Assembly: GCA_966250385.1 (NCBI GenBank)
Contig: CBINHC010000003.1
Location: 62,001-126,000 of the forward strand
Reading direction: 5' to 3'
DNA: 64,000 bases
From: DASWTL01 sp966250385
GTDB taxonomy: Bacteria; Bacteroidota; Bacteroidia; Sphingobacteriales; Sphingobacteriaceae
How positions within the stretch are numbered: position 1 is the first letter of the stretch; each line of letters begins with the position of its first letter. Below, one piece after another: positions 8,103-16,603 of the stretch. The position numbers and the translations under genes are program-made. The notes beneath the pieces were generated by a model. The model worked only from the letters and a program-made list of their open reading frames with translations. It was not told where the DNA came from and ran no database searches.

Positions 8103-9688
8103 ATGACCAGGTTTTCCGTCCTTTTGATGCTTATCTTCCTGCATACTATTTTTGGCTTTGCCCAAACTACTCCGAAAGGGGATGCTCTGGCCGACATGAA
8201 GTTTATCCGGGCCGTTGAAGCAAATCCTGAGGATGTCAAGGCCCATCAGGCGTATCTGAAGTCCGTGGGGCACAATCCGGCCAAGTTCGAGCCGCAGTAT
8301 AGTATAATGCATGGATGAAGAAGTTTCCGAAGTCACCAACCGTTCCCTTCATGATCGGCAAAGCCTTCAACCAGATGGAAAGAGCGGAGTCGCGCGTATA
8401 CCTGCTCCGGGCTGTCGAGCTGGCCCCGCAGCTGGCCGAGGCATGGAATCTGCTTGCCTACGATGCTATGCGTCGGGGAGAAGACAGCCTTCACCATCAA
8501 TATCAGTTTAAAGCGACTACTATTGATCCTAAAAACGCCGACTACGCATTTGGTTATGCCAATTACTATCGTGCACGCGACAAGCACAAGTTTGATTCAC
8601 TAATGCTCGACGTTGCCATTCGCTTCCGGGGAACGGAGGAAGAGGCGCAAGCGTACTACTGGCTGTCAGAGGCTACCGGAAACAAACAGCTGAAAGCTGC
8701 TTATTATCGGCAGCTGGAGGAAATCTTCAATCAGCGTCAGTCACCGTGGGCCAGAACCGGGCTGGAGGCCTATTTCAGTTTCCTGGTCAACGAGGAACCG
8801 GAAAAGGCATTTAAGCTGGCTTTGAACACCATTAGGGCCCTGAAGACGAGGATCCCGGAGTGGAGACACAAAATGAATGTTGCAAAAGCGTTCATTGATG
8901 TGCGTGGACTGTTAGAGGAGAACAAACCGGAACTGGCCTTGAAGGTTCTTCAGACGGTTAAATTAAGGGACCGGTTCTTCGATAGCTATGTTGATGCGGA
9001 TGAAAAGCTCAGGCTGTTAGCGGCCGAATCGCTGGACGCGGCCTCCCGGACCCAGGCGGCATACGACAGTTTGCTGGTATTCTACAGCCGCAGACCCCTG
9101 GCTGATTTTTACAAAGCGCTTTCGCAATATGGCGGGAAATTGGGAAAAGACAGCATTACGATCCGAAATGACATCACCGTCCTCCGGAATGCCGGCAGCA
9201 GACCGGCCGACTCGTTTTCCCTCACTAATTATCTGACCGATGAAAAGGTGACACTCAGCGACCTGAAGGGGAAGGTAACGCTGATATCGTTTTGGTTTCC
9301 TGGTTGTGGACCTTGTCGTGCGGAATTCCCGCACCTGGAAAAGGTGATCCGGCAGTTCAGTCAGAACAAGGTGGCTTACCTGGGGATCAATGGGCTATTG
9401 GAGCAGGACGACTACGTCGTTCCGTTCATGAGGGGAACCGGCTACTCTTTTATGCCTCTCAGGAAGGATCCCGGCCAGAAAATGGACGTTCTGACGGCTG
9501 ATTCCTACCCGAGGAACTATTTGCTGGATCAAACCGGCCGCGTAATTTTTTCAGACTTCCAGATCAATGAGAAAAATGAAGCTATGCTGGAGACGATGAT
9601 TCGTGAACTGCTGGAGGCTGCCGCACATGTTCAATCTGAGGGCAGAGAGGCAAGTGGCGGTGAAAAAGTAAGTAGGGTCGCGGGATAG
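8103..9688 (+). pseudogene. TlpA-like thioredoxin-fold protein with TPR-like repeats, frameshifted
   Basis: Two overlapping frames together make one exported protein of about 528 residues. Frame one (8103-8318) gives a signal peptide (M-T-R-F-S-V-L-L-M-L-I-F-L, ending F-A-Q) and the start of a helical repeat region. Frame two (from 8315) carries the rest: TPR-like helices, then a C-terminal thioredoxin/AhpC-TSA domain with W-F-P-G-C-G-P-C, the redox C-x-x-C. In frame two the codons just before the nominal ATG read A-W-M-K-K-F-P-K-S, and W-M-K-K-F-P is what I expect in intact relatives. A one-base indel around 8295-8312 therefore broke the gene, or the sequence has an error. The stop and ATG overlap as ATGA, so re-initiation could still make the C-terminal part, but without a signal peptide. 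Confidence 0.75.
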
Positions 9689-9778
9689 CACTGTCGAAAC
9701 AATGCAGTCCTACAGGCACTGTATCTCACATGACAAGCACCCTAATGGATTGAGCCGGATCGAACTGTTCGGGGCGAA

Positions 9779-10225
9779 TCAGGATGTCTTTACAGGAAAA
9801 TTTCGTTTGGCGAGGTATTCATCCTCCTTTTGCGTCATGATCGCCTTTGCCGCTTTGGTCTTGTCCGGATAACCCAGGAGGTGCAGGGTACCGTGAATGA
9901 TCACCCGATGGAGTTCATCTTCGAACGGAACCTTGAACTTGACCGCGTTCTCACGGATCCGGTCAATACTGATGAAGATATCCCCGGTGATCTCCTTTTC
10001 CACCTCACTGTTGTCAAATGTGATGATATCGGTGAAGGTATCGTGATTCAGGTATTGCTGATTAATCGTCAGCAGGTAGGGGTCGCTGCAGAAGATGTAA
10101 TTCAATTCCGCCAGCTTAAAGCCCTCTTCAGTAATCGTGGATTTGATCCAGTTACGAACGTGAGTCTTTTGTTTTAGGGTAAAAACAAGGTCTTCAGAAA
10201 AAAAATGAACGGGTATTCGGGGCAT
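9779..10225 (-). CDS. ybeY: rRNA maturation endoribonuclease YbeY
   Basis: A 148-aa YbeY/UPF0054 protein, a metal-dependent RNase used in 16S rRNA 3-prime maturation and ribosome quality control, cytoplasmic. The metal site reads H-G-T-L-H-L-L-G-Y-P-D-K: the first two His of H-x3-H-x5-H are present, and the third ligand position is Asp instead of His. I recall the same Y-x-D-K ending in other Bacteroidota YbeY proteins, so I read it as a lineage variant rather than a defect. The ATG overlaps the stop of the upstream ATPase gene (TAATG), which implies translational coupling. Confidence 0.95.
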   Translation of the reverse strand: MPRIPVHFFSEDLVFTLKQKTHVRNWIKSTITEEGFKLAELNYIFCSDPYLLTINQQYLNHDTFTDIITFDNSEVEKEITGDIFISIDRIRENAVKFKVPFEDELHRVIIHGTLHLLGYPDKTKAAKAIMTQKEDEYLAKRNFPVKTS

Positions 10226-10659
10226 TAAAGTTTAAAATGTAACTCCAGCTCATTTCCCTTGGAGTTGAAAATAACCTGGTCAGCAAGGTGCTTGATGATA
10301 AATACGCCACGGCCTGACAAATTCTCAAGATTTTCGGGAGCGGTAGGATCGGGCAGGTTGTTGAAGTCGAAACCTTCGCCTTCGTCCGCAATATTAAAGA
10401 TCATACGCTTTCCTTCGATGATCTCCAGATTGATGTATACCTTTTTATTCTTATCCTGCTTATTGCCATGGATAATCGCATTGATCGTAGCCTCGCTCAG
10501 GCACGTCAGGATGCTGGCATAAGTTTCCTCTGGGATCTTATATTCCTCTTTAAGGTTGTCCAGAAAGTTTTCTACTGTAATCATACTCTCCATCTCCGAT
10601 GGAAGCTGTAAAGTGTACAGTATTTCGTTGTCTGATATATCTACCCCGCTATGTGACAT
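10225..10659 (-). CDS. ATP-binding protein, anti-sigma regulatory factor type (RsbW-like HATPase)
   Basis: A 144-aa stand-alone GHKL ATPase domain. It has an N-box L-S-E-A-T-I-N-A-I-I-H-G-N, a G1 box D-E-G-E-G-F-D, and a G2-type S-G-R-G-V-F-I-I-K-H-L-A. There is no sensor, membrane segment or His phosphorylation domain. This is the architecture of RsbW/SpoIIAB-type serine kinases that bind sigma factors or anti-anti-sigma proteins. No partner sigma or STAS gene is in the window. It sits one base after the DUF4175 gene stop and overlaps the ybeY start, so the three are expressed together. Confidence 0.88.
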   Translation of the reverse strand: MSHSGVDISDNEILYTLQLPSEMESMITVENFLDNLKEEYKIPEETYASILTCLSEATINAIIHGNKQDKNKKVYINLEIIEGKRMIFNIADEGEGFDFNNLPDPTAPENLENLSGRGVFIIKHLADQVIFNSKGNELELHFKL

Positions 10660-10660
10660 A

Positions 10661-13600
10661 TTATTTTCCCGAATTTAAGAATTTAAAGTAATCTCCGACT
10701 TTATTTTTATAAAATGAGTTTAGTGAAGGCGGCACCGTGCGTAATAATTCCGTTTCCCTTAACTTCATTTTCTGGTATTCGGTTTGAATTACCTGGTAGT
10801 TGGGTGGAAATTGGCGGCCCTCCCGGCTTTCCCGTTTGTTGTCCGGTTCACGTTCTCTTTCGGCTTTTTCCGCCTCCAGTAACCGGCTGAGGATCTCTGC
10901 CTGCCTGACTAAAGTCTCTTGTCTAATTTTCTTGTATACGAGATCGGTCTCGGTTTGTTCCATTTCCTTTGCCACTTTATCTAAGTTACCTAACCCTGAT
11001 CGACCGTCTTTGTTTAATTCCTGGTTTAACTTCTGAAGCGATTGCCGGATCAGTTGCTGCTCCCGGGCCATCTTCGCGAGCTGTTCGCTCATCCGGCTTT
11101 TACCGGCCTGACCGGACTGCGGCTGCATGCCTTCCTTCTGCATTTGTTCCCGTGCCTTCTGCATATTCTTATTCAGCTGCTCCTGCATCTTGCTCAGCTG
11201 GGAGAGGCTGGGGGACTTTCCTTTCCCGCCCGACTGCGAGTTCTTCTTCATCCGCTGCAGCTGTTCAGAAACCTCACTCAACATTAGGGCCAAATTATTG
11301 ATGGAAGTCATCGCATATTGCTGATTTCTATTGGCTTCCGCCGTTCTGCGTTCAGATAAGCTCTCCAATGCCTTGCCGATGTTGAAGTTGATGGCCTGTA
11401 TTTCCTTGTTCACCACCGATTCGATCTGCGGAACTTTCTTGCTCAGCGCGTACAGGCTGGCACCGACCATTTTCAGGTTATCCTGGATCTCCTTCTGCTT
11501 CTGCGCCTGTTTAACGTAGGAGGGGTCGTTCGGGCTCATCTTCCGGAGGTTCTGCATGACCTGTTCCTGGTCGAAGGACGATTTGACCAGGTCGTCCAGG
11601 ATCTGCCGGAGCTGCATCTCATTGATGCGGTTCTCCTGTTCCTCGTTCTGCTGCTGCATGCTCTCAAGCTTCTGGGAAAGCTGCTGCATGCTCTTTCCTG
11701 CCTTGTCCTGGTTCTCGGCCGCCTTCTTCATGTTCTTCTGATTCAGGTTCCGGCTGCTTTCCTGCTGCTGCTGTTCGATCTGCGATTGCTCCTGCTCCGG
11801 ATTCTGGAAGTTGTTCTTGTTGGCCAGTTCCTCATTCTTCTGCTGGAGGTCCTTCAGATCCTGTTTCAGGTCCGAAAACTGCTGGTTGAGCGCATCCTGT
11901 TTATTTTTAAGCTGTTCCTTGTCGGCGGCACCGGTCTTTGTTTGTTCGCTGAGCTGCTGCTGTTCCTTAGCCATCCCGTTCAGCTTGTCGATACTTTCCG
12001 TTAACTTCTGATCGAACTCCAGCTGCTTGTAGAGTTCCAGGATCCGGTCCAGTTCCTTTTGTACGGACTTGTTGTCCATCTGCAGCTTTGATAACTCACT
12101 CTGCGTCTGGTTCTTGTTGTTCTGCTGCAGGAGCTGCTCGATATTCTTCAGGATCTCCCGGGTCTTTTCGTCCAGGACATTATTGAACAGGTCCTCGATC
12201 TGGCGCTGCTTCTCCAGGATCTCTTCCCGCTGCTCTTTGAACTCCTGGCGGTTGAACATGTTCTGCTTATTCTCCTCCCGCACTTCCTTCACCAGCTGAT
12301 CCAGTTCCTTCTGTTTCTGAAGCAACTGCTCGATCTGCTTCTTTTCGTCATAGCTCAGGTTCTTCTTTTCCAGGAGATCCCGCTGCAGGTTCTTCGCTTC
12401 CTTTTCGACCTGGGCTGCTATTCGGACGGCCTGTTCCATCTTACTTTTTACAGCCTGACTTCCCTTCTCCAGGTTCTGATCGATCTCCCGTTCGGTAGGG
12501 ACCTTATACACCTTTGCTGATGACCGGGTGGTCTTCGGGCCGTTCACCCCGTCGTTATCCCGGACCTGAAAGTAATATTCGATTGATTGGCCGGGAGCGG
12601 CCTTGATACTGTTGACGTTCCACGTGAAAAGGAAATTACTCTGGATCGCCTGCTTGTCCACGGCTATTGCCCTGGAGAACGCACCGGCAGGCTTACCGTT
12701 GCTCTCCAGGAGCCGGTAATGAAAACTAACGCCGGAAATTCCATGGTCATCGCTCACCTGGCCCAGGAAGTAAAGGATGCTGCTCTGGACGGAGTCCTGC
12801 CTTTCCTGCACGCTGATCACCGGATACAGGTCCGGTATCACCCGGAGCTGGTAGCCGGATGGCGGACTGCCGAGGACATCCTGGTTGACCGGTTTGATGC
12901 TATAGGTTCCGTTTTTTCGGGCAGACATGGCATACCGGAAGGCGCCCTTCTCGTCCTTACTGATCACCGCCTTTTTGCCCTGAAAGGAGAACTCCACCCG
13001 GGATGTATGGGTCGTGTTGAACTTCCAGGTTATTCTGGTGCCTTCGGGAACGGTAAGATCACCGGCATTATCGACGGTCTCGCTTTTCCGGCCCAGGTAC
13101 GCGGGGTATTCCAGCCGCGCATCGAAATTCAGAAGGGTCGGCCGGGACCTGATCACCAGCGTATAATCATCCGAGGTGTATCCGCCACCGGTTAAGCGGA
13201 TGATCCTGCTTTCCTGCAGGTTCTTGAAGGTATGGCGAAAGCGGGTGGTCTTTTCCTTTTCGAGCTTGAACGTGTTCGCTCCGTCCTCCAGGTAGATCTC
13301 TGCCGGGATCTCATCTCCCGTAAGTTTCACCTGCAGCTCGAAGTCGTCTCCCTGGACGGCATCCAGGCTTTTGTTTAGGATCACGAATTCAAACGGTGCC
13401 TTTTTAACAAAGGGCTTGTTGTACTTCAATAGTCGTTCGGTGCTTTCACTGAAGATGGATGGTGCCGTGACGGCGATCAGCAGGATCGTGGCAAGGGGAA
13501 CGGCGGCATACTTGATATAGCGCTTATTCTCGCGGATCTTAACCGCGGAAGTGAAAGGAATCGGTTTGAATTCCTGGATCTTCTGGTTGATGCTCGCCTC

Positions 13601-13996
13601 AATGAGGGCCCGCTGCTCCGGGTTGGCGTCGGCCTGTCTCTTGAGTTGCAGCGTATTGAGCAGTTTATCCTTCACCGGCAGGAAGTGCTGCCCGATGATC
13701 AGCGATGCCTGTTCATGCGAGATGGTTTTGCCGAGCTTATAATATGCGAGCAGTGGCAGGACGACAAAGCGGACGAAGATATAGCCATTTATCAGGATGA
13801 AGGCATAAAACAGGATCGTCCGCACGACCGGATCAAAGTTCCCGTAGTATTCGGCGACGGTGATCAGGAGATAGGCGCTGAACAGGGATGCAGCAAGGTA
13901 GATCGCCCCGCGGATCACCTGATTCAGGTAGTACCTCCTGATGAACTCGTCAATCTTCTGAAGAAGGTATTGATAGTTTCCGGTTACAGCTTCCAT
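10661..13996 (-). CDS. DUF4175 family membrane protein with long coiled coil
   Basis: A 1111-aa protein. Two transmembrane helices lie near residues 25-85, and a third near 165-185. An extracytoplasmic beta-rich region follows, about residues 190-500. Then comes a long Gln/Glu/Lys-rich coiled coil (about 520-1030), with runs such as Q-K-E-L-D-Q-L-V-K-E-V and a Q-rich central part. This matches the DUF4175 family of Bacteroidota and Alphaproteobacteria, whose role is unknown. It is the first gene of the DUF4175 / RsbW-like / ybeY transcript with 1-base spacing. In my recollection these genes usually continue into mnmG in this phylum, which they do not here. Confidence 0.92.
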   Translation of the reverse strand: MEAVTGNYQYLLQKIDEFIRRYYLNQVIRGAIYLAASLFSAYLLITVAEYYGNFDPVVRTILFYAFILINGYIFVRFVVLPLLAYYKLGKTISHEQASLIIGQHFLPVKDKLLNTLQLKRQADANPEQRALIEASINQKIQEFKPIPFTSAVKIRENKRYIKYAAVPLATILLIAVTAPSIFSESTERLLKYNKPFVKKAPFEFVILNKSLDAVQGDDFELQVKLTGDEIPAEIYLEDGANTFKLEKEKTTRFRHTFKNLQESRIIRLTGGGYTSDDYTLVIRSRPTLLNFDARLEYPAYLGRKSETVDNAGDLTVPEGTRITWKFNTTHTSRVEFSFQGKKAVISKDEKGAFRYAMSARKNGTYSIKPVNQDVLGSPPSGYQLRVIPDLYPVISVQERQDSVQSSILYFLGQVSDDHGISGVSFHYRLLESNGKPAGAFSRAIAVDKQAIQSNFLFTWNVNSIKAAPGQSIEYYFQVRDNDGVNGPKTTRSSAKVYKVPTEREIDQNLEKGSQAVKSKMEQAVRIAAQVEKEAKNLQRDLLEKKNLSYDEKKQIEQLLQKQKELDQLVKEVREENKQNMFNRQEFKEQREEILEKQRQIEDLFNNVLDEKTREILKNIEQLLQQNNKNQTQSELSKLQMDNKSVQKELDRILELYKQLEFDQKLTESIDKLNGMAKEQQQLSEQTKTGAADKEQLKNKQDALNQQFSDLKQDLKDLQQKNEELANKNNFQNPEQEQSQIEQQQQESSRNLNQKNMKKAAENQDKAGKSMQQLSQKLESMQQQNEEQENRINEMQLRQILDDLVKSSFDQEQVMQNLRKMSPNDPSYVKQAQKQKEIQDNLKMVGASLYALSKKVPQIESVVNKEIQAINFNIGKALESLSERRTAEANRNQQYAMTSINNLALMLSEVSEQLQRMKKNSQSGGKGKSPSLSQLSKMQEQLNKNMQKAREQMQKEGMQPQSGQAGKSRMSEQLAKMAREQQLIRQSLQKLNQELNKDGRSGLGNLDKVAKEMEQTETDLVYKKIRQETLVRQAEILSRLLEAEKAEREREPDNKRESREGRQFPPNYQVIQTEYQKMKLRETELLRTVPPSLNSFYKNKVGDYFKFLNSGK

Positions 13997-14109
13997 GATG
14001 CGGGTCGTAAACCAAATTTATTAAGAAATAACGACATTATATCCGTGCCGGTATTCCAGGTGTCCCTATAGGAATAAACCCGGGCACCGGCCAATGGTTG
14101 CCTGGACCC

Positions 14110-14130
14110 GGTATTTTCATGGAAAATACC
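14110..14130 (-). terminator. Hairpin after the CapK-like gene
   Basis: Nine-base stem GGTATTTTC (14110-14118) and GAAAATACC (14122-14130) with a three-base loop, 22 bases past the stop codon of the ligase gene. No T run follows on the minus strand, so termination efficiency is uncertain. Confidence 0.45.
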
Positions 14131-14152
14131 TGCGGGGGCCGCACTGACCGGA

Positions 14153-15463
14153 TCAGCTGGCCCTCAGGTAATTGTTCATTACCAGCTTGCGTTTGCCGGA
14201 AGCGAGTACCGGGATCTCATCCGTTTCCTCAATGGTTATGATCGCGTCCTCCCCGAAATAGCGCCTGAATTTCCGGATCAGTTCTTCCTTCATGCTGAAC
14301 GGCCCGTCAACGGTCAGGCGCAGGGTATAGGAACGCTGGCCGCTCTGGATCAGCTGGAACTGCCGGATCTCCGGGTAGTATTTCAGTTCCAGTACGATCG
14401 TCGGATTGATCATTTCCCCGTGGGTGTCGTAGATCATATCAGCGCTCCGGCCAAGGACCGATTTAAGTACCGGGGTGCCGGAATCATCCAGGTCCATGAT
14501 GCCGAGGTCGCCTGTGTCGTACCGGATCATCGGCATGACGTAATTGAAAAGGTCGGTCAGGACGATCCGTCCCGGTGTACCATAGGGTACCGGCTCATCC
14601 CGGTCCTCATGCAGGATCTCGATCACATAACTTGCCCAGTTGATATTGAAGTGCCGCTGTCCCGGGTATTCCTGAGCAAGGATCCCGTTTTCCATATTGG
14701 AGTACCGGGATACCACCGGCACCCCGAAATACTTCTCCATAGACTGCCGGCAGTAATCACTGAGGCCTTCCGCAACAGCGATGATCGAGGTCACGCCGCA
14801 ATCGATCGGCGGCGCCTGGATCTTATCCAGATACTTGCAGATCTGGGTGAAAGCCGATACGTAGCCGATCAGGCACTTTGGTTCATGATTGCGCCGCAAG
14901 TCCCTGAGCCAGTCCCTTATGAATGATTCGGTCAGTTCGGTCACGTTGACCATGTACAGGTTCTGCATATAGGCGAGAAGTTTCGGGCGCTGAACGTCCT
15001 TGCTCCACCGGCGCAGGTAGATCAGTTGCTGCCCGACGGTAAAGTTTGCCTTGCCGGCGAAGTAGATCGTATCGGCGGTGTTGCGCCTCTTCTTGAACTT
15101 GTCCTGGAACGCCTCGAATGGCGTACCGGTGGATCCGCTGGTCAGTACCCTGATCAAGCGGTCAGCATTAAAGCCCGCCGAATGAAACCTGGAGTAATCC
15201 TGCCGGATGATCCCTTTGTTGATGACCGGAAAATCCTGCAGGCGGGTACTGCCGGCATACGGCCGGTAAAAAGGGGTGTTCCGGGTAGCGTTCTCCAGCA
15301 ACCGGGTAAGTAACTGTCCCCGCCTGGTGCGTGAATATTCCGAAGAGTAATTCTCAAGGATGGCTTTAATGTCCGTTATGTGATTCCTGATTTCGCTATG
15401 TTTGAAGAGGTCTATCGTCCAGAATATCCGGTGTCTGAGTAACTGCAATAACTTCATATCCAT
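14153..15463 (-). CDS. CapK / phenylacetate-CoA ligase-like adenylate-forming enzyme
   Basis: A 436-aa member of the ANL superfamily, CapK/PaaK branch. It has the Ser/Thr/Gly-rich P-loop motif L-T-S-G-S-T-G-T-P-F, the acceptor motif Y-S-N-M-E-N-G, and the hinge region Y-D-T-G-D-L-G followed by L-G-R-S-A-D-M-I. Members activate carboxylic acids with ATP; the CapK subgroup occurs in capsule and exopolysaccharide loci. It overlaps the end of the upstream sugar transferase by 68 bases (62 if M-K-L-L-Q is the start). The two are surely co-transcribed, which supports a role in making or decorating a surface polysaccharide. The acyl substrate is unknown. Confidence 0.87.
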   Translation of the reverse strand: MDMKLLQLLRHRIFWTIDLFKHSEIRNHITDIKAILENYSSEYSRTRRGQLLTRLLENATRNTPFYRPYAGSTRLQDFPVINKGIIRQDYSRFHSAGFNADRLIRVLTSGSTGTPFEAFQDKFKKRRNTADTIYFAGKANFTVGQQLIYLRRWSKDVQRPKLLAYMQNLYMVNVTELTESFIRDWLRDLRRNHEPKCLIGYVSAFTQICKYLDKIQAPPIDCGVTSIIAVAEGLSDYCRQSMEKYFGVPVVSRYSNMENGILAQEYPGQRHFNINWASYVIEILHEDRDEPVPYGTPGRIVLTDLFNYVMPMIRYDTGDLGIMDLDDSGTPVLKSVLGRSADMIYDTHGEMINPTIVLELKYYPEIRQFQLIQSGQRSYTLRLTVDGPFSMKEELIRKFRRYFGEDAIITIEETDEIPVLASGKRKLVMNNYLRAS

Positions 15464-16106
15464 TGATGTGTGTGTCGATTACCGTATCCACTGTGTCGCC
15501 TCTTCTCAGCTGATCCAGATCCAGCATATTGGGATCGAATACGACCTGCTCCGGTGATATCAGTTTCTTGAAGGTTTTCAGTAGGATCTTCATATCCTGC
15601 ATGAAGGAAAGATTCTGAACGTATTGGACATCCAGCCGGAGCCGGTCGTCCCAGCTCAATGCATTGCGGCCGGATACCTGTGCCAGTCCGGTAATACCGG
15701 GGCGGACCGAATGCCGGATCCGTTCGGTTTCGGTATACCAGGGCAGGTAGTGCGTCCGCAAGGGCCGGGGTCCGATCAGGCTCATATCGCCCTTCAGTAC
15801 GTTGATCAGCTGGGGAATTTCGTCGATGGATGTTTTCCTCAGAAAGTTGCCAATGGGTGTGGTCCTTTGCGCTTCAGGCAGGAGATTTCCCAAAGCATCG
15901 GTGTCATCGGTCATGGTCTTGAACTTCAGGATGCTGAAGATCCGCTCGTTCCTGCCGGGGCGCTGTTGTGTGAAGAACGGTTTACCATGATTGCGGTAAT
16001 AGAGAATCAGCGTTACCACAATAAAAACCGGGCTTGAAATGGTCAGACCAACCACCGCTACCGCAACATCCAATGCACGTTTAAAAAACTCCTTGTACAT
16101 ACCCAC
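15396..16106 (-). CDS. Polyprenyl-phosphate sugar phosphotransferase (bacterial sugar transferase)
   Basis: A 236-aa monotopic phosphoglycosyl transferase of the PglC/WcaJ C-terminal type. It moves a sugar-1-phosphate from a UDP-sugar to undecaprenyl phosphate at the inner face of the cytoplasmic membrane. Seen: an N-terminal basic K-R-A-L-D then a re-entrant hydrophobic helix, F-K-T-M, the D-E-I-P-Q-L-I-N-V-L-K-G-D-M-S-L-I-G-P-R-P catalytic stretch, and P-G-I-T-G-L-A-Q-V-S-G-R-N. The start could be the third codon (M-Y-K-E). The C-terminal tail of about 35 residues runs into the next gene. An isolated two-gene cassette, without flippase or polymerase nearby. Confidence 0.93.
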   Translation of the reverse strand: MGMYKEFFKRALDVAVAVVGLTISSPVFIVVTLILYYRNHGKPFFTQQRPGRNERIFSILKFKTMTDDTDALGNLLPEAQRTTPIGNFLRKTSIDEIPQLINVLKGDMSLIGPRPLRTHYLPWYTETERIRHSVRPGITGLAQVSGRNALSWDDRLRLDVQYVQNLSFMQDMKILLKTFKKLISPEQVVFDPNMLDLDQLRRGDTVDTVIDTHINGYEVIAVTQTPDILDDRPLQT

Positions 16107-16603
16107 AAAATCAACTGCCTGTTTAAACTCATAACGGTACAGGGTTGACAGGGGTTTCCCCCGGAATTTATTGTGTATCAGTGTGAAAAACGGCTACCAG
16201 CGCCGCAATTCTGCGTATGGATAAGAGGCCACCTCTCATGCCCGCGGGCGCAGAGGGTGCAGGATTCAGTCCGGGCGCTACCGGCACTGAGAATCAACAT
16301 CCCCGGAGTATGTTCAGAAGATACTGTAACCGCGCACACAGTCGCTCATTTTTTTGTGCAGATGTGCAGACGCGGATGCACAGCCTGTGTACTACGCCAG
16401 CCTCTTCAAACAGCCGTATTCAGGGAATACTCATAATTAGTTATTGATTTGCAGTTTCTTACTGAAACCAGTGACATTTCCGACCGCCTCAGATCCGACC
16501 AAATAGGCGGTGCAACGCTTAACAGCCCGGTTATACAATTCCAACGATCGCCAAAACCACCATATTTTTTCGACAGTTAAGGAGCATTACAACACCTATA
16601 GCT
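16107..16603. other. Gene-free gap between divergent genes
   Basis: About 500 bases between the divergent sugar transferase and haloperoxidase genes. Short open frames exist, but none has coding character or a recognisable product. An AAGGAG at 16579-16584 lies about 20 bases upstream of the haloperoxidase ATG, too far to be a normal ribosome site. I found no clear promoter box or RNA element. Confidence 0.5.

Noticed and set aside
12616..12631. A third parS-like sequence inside the DUF4175 gene (CGTTCCACGTGAAAAG)
   Set aside because: It is not palindromic, departs from the consensus at both ends, and lies in coding sequence.
12587..13195. A 202-codon frame antisense to the DUF4175 gene
   Set aside because: Shadow frame in GC-rich coding DNA; the minus-strand gene is clearly real.
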